A stretch of DNA of 64,000 nucleotides from Micrasema longulum (lineage: Eukaryota > Arthropoda > Insecta > Trichoptera > Brachycentridae). The position numbers were made by a program, and so were the translations under genes. Location: positions 57,554 through 121,553 of the forward strand of contig JAGVSM010002892.1 of the NCBI GenBank assembly GCA_022494885.1, given 5' to 3'. The stretch's first letter is position 1. Each line of letters begins with the position of its first letter. The notes beneath the pieces were generated by a model, which was not told the DNA's origin, made no database searches, and saw only the letters and a list, made by a program, of their open reading frames with translations. Shown piece by piece: positions 1-12,084 of the stretch.

Positions 1-1094
1 AATATAAGCCAAACTCTTAATTGGTAATATTATTATTTATTTTATTAATGGGTTGTGTAAAAATTTTACATTTAATGTATTATCAAAATAAATGGAATAA
101 TAATTTAAGAAATAGTATAAATAACCTATATTGTTAAATGCCGACCGATGTGTTTTAATAATACGTCACTCGTCGAATATCATGCAAAACCCGTTGATTA
201 TTTTGATTTTTGGAAGCTTTTTTACATTTTAGAAATCCGTCATATGGAATAAAAAAATGTATTTCATCGTGTGTTCATAGCTCTGAAAACTTTTGAATGA
301 AAACCCTTTCAAACGGTATAACACCGATTCAAACTAAAGAGTACCCAAAATAATATTGAATAGATCCATTAGTAAAACCCTGCGTCATCTTTTTACAGTC
401 ATCCGTATAGTTTTTTTATGATTCTAGGCTGTCCTCTGTACTCGGTTAATTTGCCCTCCTCATTTCTCCCTTTGTAATTTTATAATAATGGTTTTGGAAA
501 CACAAACTCATCATAGAAATAGTTCATCTATAATTCTTAGAAGGATATTTGTCAACGTGGGTTTTTAAAGTTTTTATGTTTATGTATTTTTTAATGAAAT
601 AATAATTACAATTTTAAATAAACACAAAAAAAAATAGAAAAAGTGTAGAAAAATGTTATTTCATATTACGTTATTTTAAAAATAGTATAAAGAACTTATA
701 TTAATATACATCGTTACATTAAGTTTCAGGTAAAAACATAGTTTTGGAGTAAATTCCAGGGTTGAAAAGTTGTATTATTTTGTAAAACAAGTAACGTTTT
801 ACAATGAATTTAAATATTATTTTTTTCATTTCATCAATTTTATGATTTAATTTTTATTCTTATCAAAATAAAAAATACCTTACTATTATTCGACAAGTTC
901 ATTTGTTAGTTTCGATAAAGTACCTAGTTTTTTAATGTATTTTTGTGAGTATATTTTAAATTGATTTTCGATAGTCGAACTCAGAACTTTATGATTCTCA
1001 AAAGGTTGCCCAATTGCTAGACACTTTGAGATGAACAAACTCTAATTAGTTTTTACATTAATATTTGTTAAATCAATTTTTTGTTATTTTTCAG
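1..1094 (+). other. Intron of the monocarboxylate transporter gene (3' part)
   Basis: AT-rich sequence without a recognisable exon. It ends in a pyrimidine-rich stretch and a CAG acceptor at 1092-1094, directly before the coding exon. I saw no repeats with clear ends in it. Confidence 0.5.
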
Positions 1095-1261
1095 GTATGC
1101 TTTATGATGCTCTGCAATCCTATGATCCTGGCTTTTACGTAGCTGGGATCGCCATAACAATAAGTGGTGTTATGCTGTTTGCCATCCCCCCTTTGCAGAG
1201 ATTACAGTTGAAAAAGGCAAGAAGAGCAGAAGTCGTGGAAGATGGACCGGAAGTTATGTAG
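1095..1261 (+). CDS. Monocarboxylate transporter (SLC16/MCT family), last coding exon
   Basis: The exon begins after an AG acceptor at 1093-1094 with two bases that complete a glycine codon, then reads 54 residues from MLYDALQSYDPGFYVAG to EDGPEVM and stops with TAG at 1259-1261. SLC16 carriers are proton-linked plasma-membrane transporters of lactate, pyruvate and related solutes. Their C-terminal part typically reads G-x-LYD...SYD..FYVAG followed by TM12 (here residues 14-33, ITISGVMLFAIPPLQ) and a short basic cytoplasmic tail (KKARRAEVVEDG), which is what is seen here. The rest of the gene lies left of the window, so the substrate and subfamily cannot be judged. The family call is firm; orthology to a named insect gene is not attempted. 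Confidence 0.85.
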
Positions 1262-1860
1262 AAGGAAAATTAAAATAAGTACTTAATAAGGACCAAACAT
1301 AAAGTGCCACGATTTTCCCACCATAGAACTGTGCTTAAAACAATTCATAAAAATGTGACTATGAATAGATTAATGATAAAATCTTCGTATATTTTTGTGA
1401 AATTATATCGTCGTATAAAAACAATGTTTAAGTTAAGTTTTTTTTATTTCTAAAAAATAGCATTAACGCGTCCTTTTTCTATTCCATATTATCTACTTCA
1501 ATTTCCTACGCCATGTTTGAGATTGATTTCAAAGACTGAAGCTTTTATTGGGATAAACGAAAAGTCTTATTTGTACACAATATGCTATTTGCTTTATAAA
1601 CATTTGTTGGAAGAATTGAAATTCTAGTGTCAAGGAAACTTTTTATTTTGTAAGTTTTAAAGTGTTTTAACGAAAGTGCCTTGAAAATAAAAGGATAAAC
1701 TAACTCGGGACCGAATTATTAAGAAGAATTGCAGCGTAAAAAATGTTTAAGTTGAAAAGAAGTTTTTTTCATAAAAACATGTTCAAAAGTGATAGACCAG
1801 CATATTCACCAGGGGAAAATATGAAATATGAACGATAAATAAAAATAATACATTTTGTAT
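1262..1860 (+). other. Probable 3' UTR of the transporter gene, with poly(A) signals
   Basis: There is no open frame after the stop. Several AATAAA-like signals occur. The last clear one, at 1838-1843, is followed by an AT/T-rich stretch suitable as a cleavage region. Which signal is used cannot be told from sequence alone. Confidence 0.45.
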
Positions 1861-4214
1861 TTTTTAAACTTTATTATTTTATGTACTTTTTTCTAAGAAT
1901 TCGTGCTAATTGCTTTTTTTTAGTAATGCTAACCATCCCTTAATTTATTTTTTTTCTATTGGTATTATAAAAAATACTTTTACATTTGAAGGTATCCTTT
2001 GACTTTCCATTGTGCATTATCTAAAAAAAAAAGTTTTTGCAGTAAAATTTTAATTGTAACGATTAACCACAAAGTCAGTGCCTCAAATATAAATTCTACT
2101 ATTTAAAAACTCTTTATTTTGTTTTTAACAGCTCACAAAGTGGAAACAGTATTTCACATATTTGGATTAAAAATAAATAAAATATCTATGATTTCAAACC
2201 TATTAAAATTATTTCGTTTCAGGTATTTTTCGAAAAAAGCCTTCGTTTATTAATTAAAATACCTGTTTTTCACCTGCGTTTTTTAATTTAAAAAAAAATA
2301 TATTCTGTGGTCCAATTTCATATCACCTTTACTATTTGTTTAGACATTATAATGTTCACTGACAGTTTTACAAGTCAAAAAAATGTATCATATTTGTAAT
2401 CTTTTTCGGTACTAATAATTGAAATTAAAAATCATCATGGTATTAAATATATTGTATGTACACGCTTTTGAAAAAAGAATACGTACTTACCTTTACAGTT
2501 TTTAAGCTTTATTTATAAAAGAGTTTGTTAATAATGTTTCCAGTAATATACAAAAAAAGGTTTTGGCAGTAATTTAAAAAATACGCATATGATTTGCAAC
2601 CTTAAGAAAATATTTATGAAGTGTTTTAATATTTTTTTTCAAGATTTGGATTTGGAAAACATTTGGCAATAATTTTAAAATTCTATTCATTTGGATTAAT
2701 TATAACGAATATAACATTTTAAGCATCCTATTTTCCGATTTAAATACTAACATATACCTCATTTTTTTTTATGCATGCTTATATTAATTTCCCCTAAAAT
2801 ATTACATTTCTTATAAATAGAAAACTTTAAAATCTTTTTTCTCTAAAAAAATTAAAACATGTATAACTTATTCAATTTAAATACACATTCTCAACTATTG
2901 CAAAACGATTATTCTTGCCTTTTACGAGTAGACTTCAAACGGAAAAATAATTAGATGAATTCCTTACTAGGAAACAGTAACAATAACAAACCATTTCATT
3001 ATACATACATAATATTTATACATAAAAAAAATGCCTTCAATGTATCACGATGGTATTTTATTTAATTTTACGTATTATAATACGAAATATGTACAAATCT
3101 GTAAAATAAAAACTGTTTATTTTAATCAATAACGTATTTTATTTTGGCTGGCTAAAATCAGTTTTAAAATATCGTCGCCTTATTAATATAGTTTCCCTAG
3201 TGAAAAACATTCCATAATACCTCTTTTACAAAATACCTTTTCTTAAGAATATCCTTTAAAATTTGTTGTTTGTCTGTTAATTGATATTTCCAAAAAGTTT
3301 CATTCGCCTAGCTGAAACAATTTTGATACTATGGCGACGCAAATATATACTCGTATTTTTAGTAGAAGGAATTACAACAAACTCACTGTGGATAGCAAAC
3401 ACATTTTTACTTTAAAATTTTTAATTTCCTGAAAATGAGACGTTTCGCGCCTTGTTGAAAAAACGGCTTGTATTACGTTATCGCCTTATGCTTGTACACA
3501 ATACTTGTTAAAAGCCCACTCGGCGGGCATGACGTGACACCAACTGCGAGCATATTATGTGTTTTTTTTTAACTCAAAAATTATCAATAGTTTTTTTATA
3601 CATTGATACCTAGTTATATCAAAACATGTAGTTGTAAAAATCGACTCTTAATATTCAATATCTTTTAAACGTTATTCCCCGTTAATTTTAAAAAATATAT
3701 TATGTTTTTTTTTTTAAATACTGCTTTTAAGCAAACATAACAGCTTTATTTACTTCATAGGCATAGTTCAATTGATTTCGTGAAATCACGTACAGCCGTT
3801 TCCGCATAGGGGTAGGATAAAAGAATAGCACAAAATATTACTCTTTATTCGCAGATAGACCTCGCTTCCTCTTCATTAATACGTTTTCTCATGCATGCAC
3901 ATGAAGAACGTCCTAAATTGTAAAGCAGATATTCCATATATAGGTGGAATTATTAATTACTAATAAACAATTACTAACACAATGTAAAAGTATAAATTCA
4001 TATTATAGGTGGCTCTTGACCAATGACCCTGACAGTGCATTTCTTAACATGTAAACCTATACTATCTGTATGTATATAAATTGCAATATTTGTACGTATG
4101 TTGGACCCATTAACGTGCAATATTTTGCAAAATAGTGAGCTTTACACTAGGCATTTTTAAAGCTCCTTATATCTTAGATTTCATAATTGGAAAAAAAGTT
4201 AGAAGCACTTTTAT
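1861..4214. other. Gene-free AT-rich intergenic DNA
   Basis: Very AT-rich, with many homopolymer A and T runs. I found no supportable exon, RNA gene or bounded repeat here. Confidence 0.5.
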
Positions 4215-5371
4215 TCATCCGTCACCCTGGCTACATTCTATGAAAATGCATATACCAAAAAATGGAAGGATGTTATTTTTTAGTACACAATAAAATGTGT
4301 TTAAATGTGTACAAACAACATTCGCTTTTTGTGGATCCCAATTAGATTTTAAACTCAATATAATTTTTCCACATTTATTTATTTTTAATGAATTTTTTGG
4401 GAATGCTGAAATGATTTTGACTGACATGTAATACAGATTTGAAAATCGTACTCCAACATAAAGTGCACCCCTGTTTTTTTTTTCCTTTATTAGGGTTTTC
4501 TATCAAAACATGATAATATTACCAAAAACAAATTACATGAATTTATAAATTATAATAAACATAACAACAACACAAACAGAAAGGAATAACAATACGAACA
4601 CAAAAAATTGAAAACAAAAATATATGCACAAGCATAACATAAAATGATAATTGTAATAAAAATCGTATAACTAAACTAACTAGTAGTAGTTCTACATTAT
4701 CTCTGACTAAACTAACAGAATTCTATCAAAGACTTGGTGAGAAGAGCAGAGTTTGACATTTGTAAAAAAAGTCCATATTGGAAATGGAATTATTTGAATT
4801 GAAATTCATCCATAAACAAATACCTAGGTACCTACTTATACCTACTTACCAATGAAAAGTTTCACCGTCTTTTTCACGTTTTCCGAACGGCTTTTACACG
4901 TTTTCACGACACAATCAAGCATTTTGGTTTCGAAATAAATATCAAGCTCACGTTAAAATTCGGCTGGCAGTTAGAGCACTTTACGGATTATGTGTATTGT
5001 CTTCTCCCTCTAACGCGTGATTTATCGCCATAAAACAAAGTCAATTTCGCTCAATCCACGATTTCTCAAAACTCAAACTTTATAGCCTAGTGCGGCCCCG
5101 ACATATTGCACGTAATCAACTGTCATTATCAACAGTAAACATACTTTAATTCACAAATTTATCTCCCAAATTGAGAAAAAATAGTATCTGAAGTAAATAT
5201 TTTGATATAAGGAAAGTTTTTAAGCAACATAATACACGTGTCGGAACAATAAATGCCAAAAATAAATGTAAATCATGGGAAAATATTCGAAATCAAATAC
5301 CTGTGAAAACTGTCTCCTTTAACATCTTTGACGCTTCTACTGCTGCAACCAAATATACTGCAATTCACCAT
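4215..5371 (-). pseudogene. THAP-domain gene fragment (two exon-like pieces)
   Basis: Exon-like piece 1 (5371-5301) starts with ATG and encodes MVNCSIFGCSSRSVKDVKGD then SFH, the typical N-terminus of a THAP zinc finger (C-x4-C), followed by a GT donor (AG|GTATTT). Piece 2 (about 4405-4215) encodes FPKNSLKINKCGK, later SNWDPQKANVVCTHLN, matching the second half of THAP (FPK, DWxP, C-x2-H). The THAP domain is a C2CH DNA-binding finger found in cellular genes and in P-element-type transposases. The two halves do not join in frame with the visible acceptor at 4406-4408 (one base off). The conserved Trp after the FPK motif reads Cys, and the frame stops at 4215. I therefore call it a decayed copy; an undetected splice site is the alternative. 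Confidence 0.5.
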
Positions 5372-6458
5372 GGTGGATTTTTATTTAAATTAACGTAAAT
5401 ATCCAAGTAATTTACAGACAAAGCTAAGCACAGCTACAAAAGCATCCGATCGAACCGTTTTGTTTATGTTGTCAAATAAAACAAAATGGCCACCAATTGG
5501 TTGCTAGCCAACAAACCAACATTGCTTGCGTTCTATGAAACATAGTGTTAGGGCTTCTCTCGAACTCGGAGGATTGTTGTAAACTTTTTTCATGATGTTT
5601 CGTGATATACGAGTATACCGTGAAACGTTAGTTAATTAACAGACAAAAATGAAATAAATTGTGCAACCGACTTTATGTAGCATCTATGATATTTTTAAGA
5701 TCGTTGTCGTTAATAATTCAATTAGGAAACGTTGTTTTCATCTCCAATTAGAACAAATGTTCATCACTTTAATATTTTGGAAGAACATTTTAAAAAGGAG
5801 CATGTTTTGGCTAGTGGTTAGAGCAGGCAAATCCTTTCGGCCCTGTGACAAGATAAGAAAGTCGTCTGATAGAGTCGATCTCGCTAGATTTTTTGATACA
5901 CGTATTGAGTAAAATATACATACAATGTTGCGATGAATCCCGGTTTTTTGCATTACATATTTTAAATATATATAATTCACAGTGCATTGCACTTATGCAA
6001 AAATAAAGACTCTGCCTTTGAATAATATCACATTGTTATGGTATTTTAATTGAAATATCTCTTAAATAAAAATACATTATAGCTTTTGACAAGTGTTACG
6101 AGTGTTACCCTATCCTTGTCCGAAGAATTATGTTGCCCAGTGGAATATGAATATAAACTCGACTACGCAGCATGACTTCGTAATAGAAAACACCCGAGAG
6201 GATATATTTTACCTTTGTGCTAACCTCTTAAAATAGAAACTTGCATTATAAATTATACTATCCAAACAAATAAATAAATAAATTTGTATCTATATTTATT
6301 CTTTATAATTCGTAGAACGTTGTATCGTTGGAATCAAAAGACTTGATGTTATATTATAATGCAAATTTTGTTAATTGACAAACTCAAAGTCGGTGATGCA
6401 ATTCAATCATGATCTACGATTGCCTTGATCCGGGAAGAAAGTGAACTCTTCCAAAGGT
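5372..6458. other. Gene-free stretch
   Basis: No supportable gene. A short tRNA A-box-like string lies near 5808-5827, without a matching B box. The overlapping short open frames on both strands look like chance. Confidence 0.4.
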
Positions 6459-6672
6459 CGGTTTACTGGGGCCCGATTACAATAAGAGTCATAAATTTTA
6501 TCAAAACCAAAATATGTATACAATTTTTTTTCTAAACATGTTTAATTATAGGTTACAGACAAAGACATTTTAAATGTTCATGCAAATATACTCATTTTCG
6601 TACACAAATATCGGTTTTTCTTTATACAGTTGAAGATAACTCTGTTAACTTCCCATTGTAATCGCGGCCCTC
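6459..6672. mobile_element. MITE with terminal inverted repeats (GATTACAAT type)
   Basis: The left end reads GGGGCCCGATTACAATAAG and the right end, on the other strand, reads GGGCCGCGATTACAATGGG, giving inverted termini about 210 bp apart. The right end continues as AAGTTAACAGAG. The same termini bound a second element at 35289-36027. The interior has no gene, so a non-autonomous element is likely; the superfamily is not assigned. Confidence 0.5.
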
Positions 6673-6849
6673 GATTTGGTTCCTGGCACCATGGCGGACA
6701 TCAATCACCCTGATTTTTCTTTTGAAACTATTCTTAAAGGTGTCAGCTTGGACGAGAGGAAACTTAGTTTTAATGTTTGCGTTAAGTGATTGGTCACGTC
6801 CTTTACTAGAGCCAAAAAAACCCAATTTTTTTGCTACAAGATGAACGAC

Positions 6850-7565
6850 CAGAATCTGATGCGAACATTAAATGCGGGATCTGGGCGTTAGATTTGTGAG
6901 CATCCTGACATTTCATGATCTCATAGTGGCTATCGGTGGTAAAGCATTGAAGATGTTAGGTTTCGTTCGGCGTACGACCAGGATTTTCGAAAATACCCGC
7001 CTACTGAGAACTCGTCACAACTCCTTGGTGCAAAGTATACTCGAGAGTGGCTCGATAATTTAGAAGCTACATGAACTGAAGTATTCTTTTATGGGAGAGA
7101 AAATCCAAAATAAGTTTCTCAGATATCTCTACATGAGAGAGTGCGGGTATTATCCTTGGCTCTACCCGACTAGTTCCTCCAGGGTATGCCTGGCTATAAG
7201 AGACTAAAAGAAATGTGTATTTTACTAGACAATTTTATCGACGGTTACTCGGAATGGTCGACAATTCTAAGAGCATTGGTTTGTATATTCCTGATAATTG
7301 CATGAGACAACGTCATCATAGATTGTTTCATATTCTTATATACAGAATTAATCTGCCAAAGATTATGCCTGTTGGAAGCGCTACTGCAATGCTGAACAAC
7401 ATCGCTTTGTATGATGATCTATCCCACGTATCCGAAGGGGTTTTCCAGAACAAGATTCTCCTACTACTTTGACAAGAGCCTCGTTTATGTTGTTTTTTCT
7501 ATTTATAATACGTACATCTTGAATTTATGTTTGTAAAGTATACGCAAATTTTTAAATAAATCAAT
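6850..7565 (+). mobile_element. Non-LTR retrotransposon fragment (reverse transcriptase C-terminal part)
   Basis: Frames encode DLGVRFVSILTFHDLI, then KALKMLGFVRRTTRIF and SLVQSILESGSII, the layout of the palm/thumb region of LINE reverse transcriptases (DLGV..D..L.F, LGFI.R, LEY.S..W). Farther on (7262-7472) RQRHHRLFHILIYRINLPK matches the usual C-terminal region. Frame changes and stops separate these blocks, so the copy is dead. It ends in AATAAATC near 7565, consistent with a 5'-truncated LINE 3' end. Confidence 0.7.
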
Positions 7566-7895
7566 TGATTTGATTAATGTCAACATGTTACGAATTAATG
7601 TAGTAGAAATTGTATAACATTAAGGTCACACACCGCACTAGAATGTCACTGCGCGGCACGTCGCAGTGACGGTTAGGTAATCATTGTTACTAGGAGTGTA
7701 AATTGATTAGGGTTATTTATTTACTAAAACATAATTGAATACAGATTTAAATCGTGTGTATAATCACAGTAAGTGCTTCTAATATTAATTGTTTTCTCAG
7801 CCAGATTTAAAAAAAAAGAATATTATGATCAATTCACTCCTTAGCAAAAACAATGGCACAAATCAAAAATGGTCGTTTCGACTTGTGTGTTCTAT
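7566..7895. other. Intergenic stretch with one small hairpin
   Basis: No gene. At about 7646-7671 a perfect 9-base inverted repeat (GTCACTGCG / CGCAGTGAC) flanks an 8-base loop. It is too short and isolated to assign a role. Confidence 0.35.
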
Positions 7896-8053
7896 CTGTG
7901 GCTTTATTATGTAACTAATTCGTTTCGTAAATTCATTCGTATCGTATAAGAGGAAACGAGAGCGGAATACGACTTTGATTGCGTTAGAATGAGATGGATA
8001 CATGACGAACAAATGAACTTACGAAACAAAATTGTGACAGAATAAGCCTGCTG
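7896..8053. mobile_element. Short MITE, family member also at 60605-60808
   Basis: It begins CTGTGGCTTTATTATGTAAC and ends GACAGAATAAGCCTGCTGT. The copy at 60605-60808 is the same sequence in the opposite orientation, sharing CTATCTGTGG, GAACGAGAGCGxAATACGA-like core segments and CATTCGTATCGTAT. Imperfect terminal inverted repeats (CTTATTCTGT...) are visible in the second copy. There is no coding capacity. Confidence 0.5.
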
Positions 8054-8371
8054 TATAATTAACGACACAATTCTTTAAAATATTGATATGGCCTTAATAA
8101 AATAAATGTCAATGTTATATTTTTGAAAATATAATAGTGCTCAGTGATTATTACGCTATTGTTATTTCTGAAAAACATTTAAAACTAGATGCCACAAGTG
8201 AGAGAAGTTGTACTTTTGTTTTTGGGGATGAATGTTAATTTACTTATACGGAGGATGTATGCGTAACTACTCTCCTGTAAAGATGAGTGTTTTGAATTAT
8301 GCCACTGTTATTCCCGGGGTGTGAATTGATTAAGTAGTTTTTTAGTGACATTATGAGTTTTTTTTACATGT

Positions 8372-8560
8372 TTTACTCAGATATAGGCCGAAAGCCGTTC
8401 GTCTTTCTTGTGCCTCTGATTATTCCATAATCTTTCTTACACCGCCCAAGAAGAGAAGTTCTTATCCGAGGTTCACTCGCTAAGTAACATAGAACTGGTA
8501 CCACAGTAGAGGCCTAAAATATTACAAATAAATAAGTAATCAAGCATATCAATATTAATT
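8372..8560. other. Unassigned sequence between repeats
   Basis: A slightly GC-richer segment with no open frame I can defend and no recognised repeat end. Confidence 0.3.
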
Positions 8561-8696
8561 AAATCGAACTATCGAAAGATTTTCATTGAATTATTTTAAA
8601 GTTTAGTTCAATATTATATGTATGTACGTTAGCGGGCTTAATACTATAATCAATATCTTCCAACCATTCAAAAATAGACGGGTGTTAGTTGACACA

Positions 8697-9290
8697 TTAC
8701 AACAGAGATGAAAAACATTTTAGAGAAGGTAATATAGAAGTCTATGCATCTACAGGGCTTATGAGGTGTCATTGGATGGTTTAAGTGGCCACTTTACAAA
8801 CTGTTTAACATTCACCAGGGAGTTAAATCCAGTCTTTGTCTACGAAAATTTCGACAAACTCAAAATATTGTTGATATATTCACCTGGTTCATTAAGAAGT
8901 ACGGAAATTAAAAAAATAAATTTTTTCAGGCGTTGCCTAGTATGTAGGTGAAATAATTCAATTAGATGAATCTCACTCGCATAAATAAAGGTTTCAGCTC
9001 TTTACCTCACAAACATCAACAGATGAAATAATTAAAGGCATAAAGATGTTCAAATATTCAGAATGGTGAATGGTGAACACAGTGTGTAAAGTGGCCACTT
9101 AAACCAGCCAATGACAGGTTATAAGCCCTGTAGACGCTTAGACTTCTATATTACCTTCTGTAAAATATTCTTCATCTCTGTTGTAATAAGTTAATATTAA
9201 CAGCTCCCCAGGGAGTTGAATCCAGTCCTTGTCTGCAAAAATTTGGACAAACTCAAAATATTGTTGGTATAAGTTGGTCAATATTTGTAA
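8697..9290. repeat. Two inverted copies of the ~350-bp interspersed repeat (family A)
   Basis: The segment 8697-8815 (ACAACAGAGATGAAAAACAT..., TTTAAGTGGCCACTTTACA) is the inverse of 9080-9195 (TAAAGTGGCCACTTAAACC..., CATCTCTGTTGTAAT). The second copy runs about 8922-9270 in the orientation defined here as forward: TTTCAGGCGTTGCC at the left, GGTTTCAGCTC, then CCAGCCAATGACAGG, GGGAGTTGAATCCAGTCC and finally CTCAAAATATTGTT. The pair forms a large foldback. This family recurs at least a dozen times in the window. Confidence 0.65.
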
Positions 9291-9597
9291 ATAGTGGGCA
9301 GACAGTTTTTATTTAGTAGGTGGACTATTTAGAAATGCTTATATAACATTATGAAGAGGCATGCATTGGTTATGGGATTAGGTAAGGAGTTTGGAAGGAG
9401 ACAGGAAGACAATCCAGGAAAGAAGAGTAAAAATAAGATTAAAAATTTGTTTTTTTGAGGGTGGCCAGAGAAGTCGTTCTTTTTTTCTGTCTCCGTAAAG
9501 ATGGAAAATAAATAATAATTTCGGGGAAAAAAATCTATTAATATTTAACATGGTTTTCGATAGTTTTTCTTTTACTTCTAGATTACTTTTTTTTAGC

Positions 9598-9790
9598 AGA
9601 AAGGTGTCAAGGCTAGGAAAAAATACATAATCAACGGATTGAAGAATTTAAGAAAACCAGACAGAATGGTAAAAGTTACAGTATGTAAAGGGAACACTTA
9701 ACGTCATCCAATTACAGGTCATTTGCCCTGTAAATGCGCAGACTTCCACATTCCTTTCGCAAATCTGTTCTGCATTTCTACTTTTCAATT
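9598..9790 (+). repeat. Family A repeat, diverged copy
   Basis: It shares the order AACGGATTGAAGAATTTAAG, CAGAATGGTAAAAG, TGTAAAGGGAACACTTAACG, ACAGGTCATTTGCCCTGTAA with the family but has many substitutions. It is older than the copies at 8922 or 54085. Confidence 0.45.
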
Positions 9791-9799
9791 TGTATTTTT

Positions 9800-10440
9800 T
9801 TTAAATACCTCTGCTCCTAGAGGTGCTAAGAGGGCCAGGGCTGCAGGAGGAGAGCTGGATAACCAATTCCCCCAAGCGTATCCTCCTCCTCCTCCCACCC
9901 ACACTGCCAGAACAGCCTGTGGAGTCCAGAGAAGCAGCATCAGGCACGTCAGACCAATTGTGCTCTAAACGAAAAAAAATGTCATGTATGCACAATGAGA
10001 TTCATTTTACCGTAAATTTAATGTACAATAATCATAATACAGAAAACATTCAAGTTTGTTAGTGAAAGTTCTTGGGGAAAATTCATTACTTTTTATTATC
10101 ATAGAAAAAAAAGACAAGTGATTCTTTAATCCACAAATTTAGCATCTAAAATCTGTGACCGGTTTAATTGCTACGCGACATACTTGAGTTTTTTTAATTT
10201 CCATAATAAATTGTAATACAGGTAGATAAAATTAAAGTAAAAACGCTTATAAAATTTAAGTTTGTAAGTGAAAATTCTTGATGGAAGTTCATTGTAATTT
10301 ATTACAGAAAATAAAAGACGAGTGATACTTTAACCTACAAATTTGGAATATCCGGAATGTTTGGAATATCAAATTTGGAATATAACAGAAAATTCTCGAA
10401 ATTAATAGATTAAAAAATAAACCCGACGTAGAATTACTTA
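9800..10440. other. GC-rich islet followed by degenerate repeats
   Basis: About 9800-9970 is much richer in G and C than its surroundings and is open in more than one frame (for example KRARAAGGELDNQF on plus), but no domain is recognised. From 10050 to 10380 two diverged direct copies of a motif (AAAAGACGAGTGATACTTTA, CCACAAATTT) occur, also seen at about 11550-11580. Confidence 0.3.
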
Positions 10441-10539
10441 ATGAACAGCTTACACACGTGTATTCCCCATTACTATACCCATTGTAATAATTTTACTAAT
10501 AACTTTTTACCGTTTGTTTTCCAGAAATCGTCAGAAATC

Positions 10540-11358
10540 AGACTCATGAAGGATGGGACAATTCAAAATAATACATACTCAATACTTAAACTCATTAGAA
10601 ATATCATTATATATCCGGATAAATCATATCGAATCGGTGCAACATCGTTTGCTAAGAAAAGTAGCATGGATGATTGGCCTCGAGGGGGGAGACTACACTT
10701 ACGGAGAAATGGAGTCAATGTTAAAAATCTCAAGTCTACAAAAACGTAGAAATAACATTGACTCCATATTTATGTTTAATTTTCTGAATGGCCTAATTGA
10801 TGTACCATCGTTACTGAAACAAGTGGCATTCAATGTTCCGATCCACCGGTTGCGAAATAATAATGGGCTGTTCCTCGATCAACACAGCACAAACTATGGC
10901 TCGCATGCACCAATGTCCCGATTGTGTCCGGATAGACCGGATCTTGTCTTGAAGTATTAATTTTTTTTTTTGGTCCTAGCTTTAATTTGATTTAGTTATA
11001 TTTTATTTTATTTGTGCCTGTATTTTTTATTTAAATCTTAAAGTAGGGCACACATATCATACATATTGTTATGTGTGTTCTAATAATAACATTGCAAATA
11101 TATTTAATTTATAAATTGTTTATCACATATGTCTTGACCATTATTTAAATTTTGATATGTTTTTTTCTTCATAAATATTTTTTTCCATTTCGTAATACTT
11201 TTTAATTGCTTTAAATAAAATTGAATTTTGTGACTTTGCCTTTTTCCTAAATGGAAGTCTAATTTTGTTATTTTCTCTAGTATTGTGATTTATTAAAAGA
11301 AATTGTATTTGCCATTGTTAGAATGGACTGCACAAGTCCGTCAAATAAATAAATAAAT
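10540..11358 (+). mobile_element. Non-LTR retrotransposon 3' end with RT C-terminal remnant
   Basis: The frame at 10553-10960 contains LLRKVAWMIGLEGGDYTYGE, then LQKRRNNIDSIFMFNFLNGL and FNVPIHRLRNNNGLF, which matches the C-terminal part of LINE reverse transcriptases (KRR...D..F..KLLNG...). An AT-rich 3' UTR follows and the copy ends in a CAAATAAATAAATAAAT tail near 11358. It is 5'-truncated and inactive. Confidence 0.65.
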
Positions 11359-11499
11359 GTCAACTCATTAGTTAACCTAAAACACTTTGTAAATGATCTT
11401 TAAGACAAAAATAATTTTATTTACTCTCATGTAATTTTGAATTCTCTATCCTTGCTCTCTGTTTTGTTTAAATACATGGAGTTTCTTAATAAAGATACC

Positions 11500-11970
11500 A
11501 GTCTCGAAGATGTCGCGAAAGCGATGAAACTGGTCACTAGATATTCCAAATTCGTGGATTAAAGTATCACTCGTCTTTTATTTTCTATAACAAACTTATT
11601 AAATTTATTACAGACCGGTTTCTGAGCTACTACGCGCTCATACATTACATCGCATACAATGTATATATTTAATTTTTTTCGTACCACAACAGGTCAGGAT
11701 GCTTATGATGCTGAATTACAGTACAGAACACTCAGGCTCAAGAAAAATCAGAATTAGATTTTTGTGTTCTCATCAGGAATCGAACCCGGAACCTTCCGTG
11801 CGTGACTCAAGTGTCTTAACCACTACACCACAGAGGCCGCCTTAGGTGCACACTGTTACTTTCGTAAATCAGGATGGTATTCATTTGTTAATAATTATAC
11901 CATGTTGAAGAAGCGCGTAATAGCTCAGAAACTGGTATGTTATAAAATAAATAATAAGTGGTTAGAACTA
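11500..11970. repeat. Inverted repeat interrupted by a SINE
   Basis: The string GACCGGTTTCTGAGCTACTACGCGC at about 11613-11637 reappears inverted as GCGCGTAATAGCTCAGAAAC at about 11915-11934. Between them lies a tRNA-derived SINE (11681-11842). A related but diverged motif is at 11498-11550 (GTCTCGAAGATGTCGCGAAAG). Confidence 0.4.
11681..11842 (-). mobile_element. tRNA-derived SINE (family B)
   Basis: Reading the minus strand, the head GGCGGCCTCTGTGGTGTAGTG carries an A box, and GGTTCCGGGTTCGATTCC carries a B box, as in RNA polymerase III promoters of tRNA-derived SINEs. The body continues to GTTGTGGTACG. A near-identical copy is at 44652-44834 and a head-only relative at 34335. It has no acceptor-stem pairing, so it is not a working tRNA gene. 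Confidence 0.7.
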
Positions 11971-12084
11971 GTGTGTTTTTATTTTTATCCTTATTATGTA
12001 ATAAATAAGTAATTTAGGATTTTACGTAGATATATTTTATTGAAAAAATAAAGCATACTTTAACAAACTGTTTTAATACTGAGT

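Noticed and set aside
3780..3905. Minus-strand VIFCAILLSYPYAETAV as a possible opsin TM6 exon
   Set aside because: The acceptor side lacks a pyrimidine tract, the frame has a stop just upstream and the following residues do not look like TM7.
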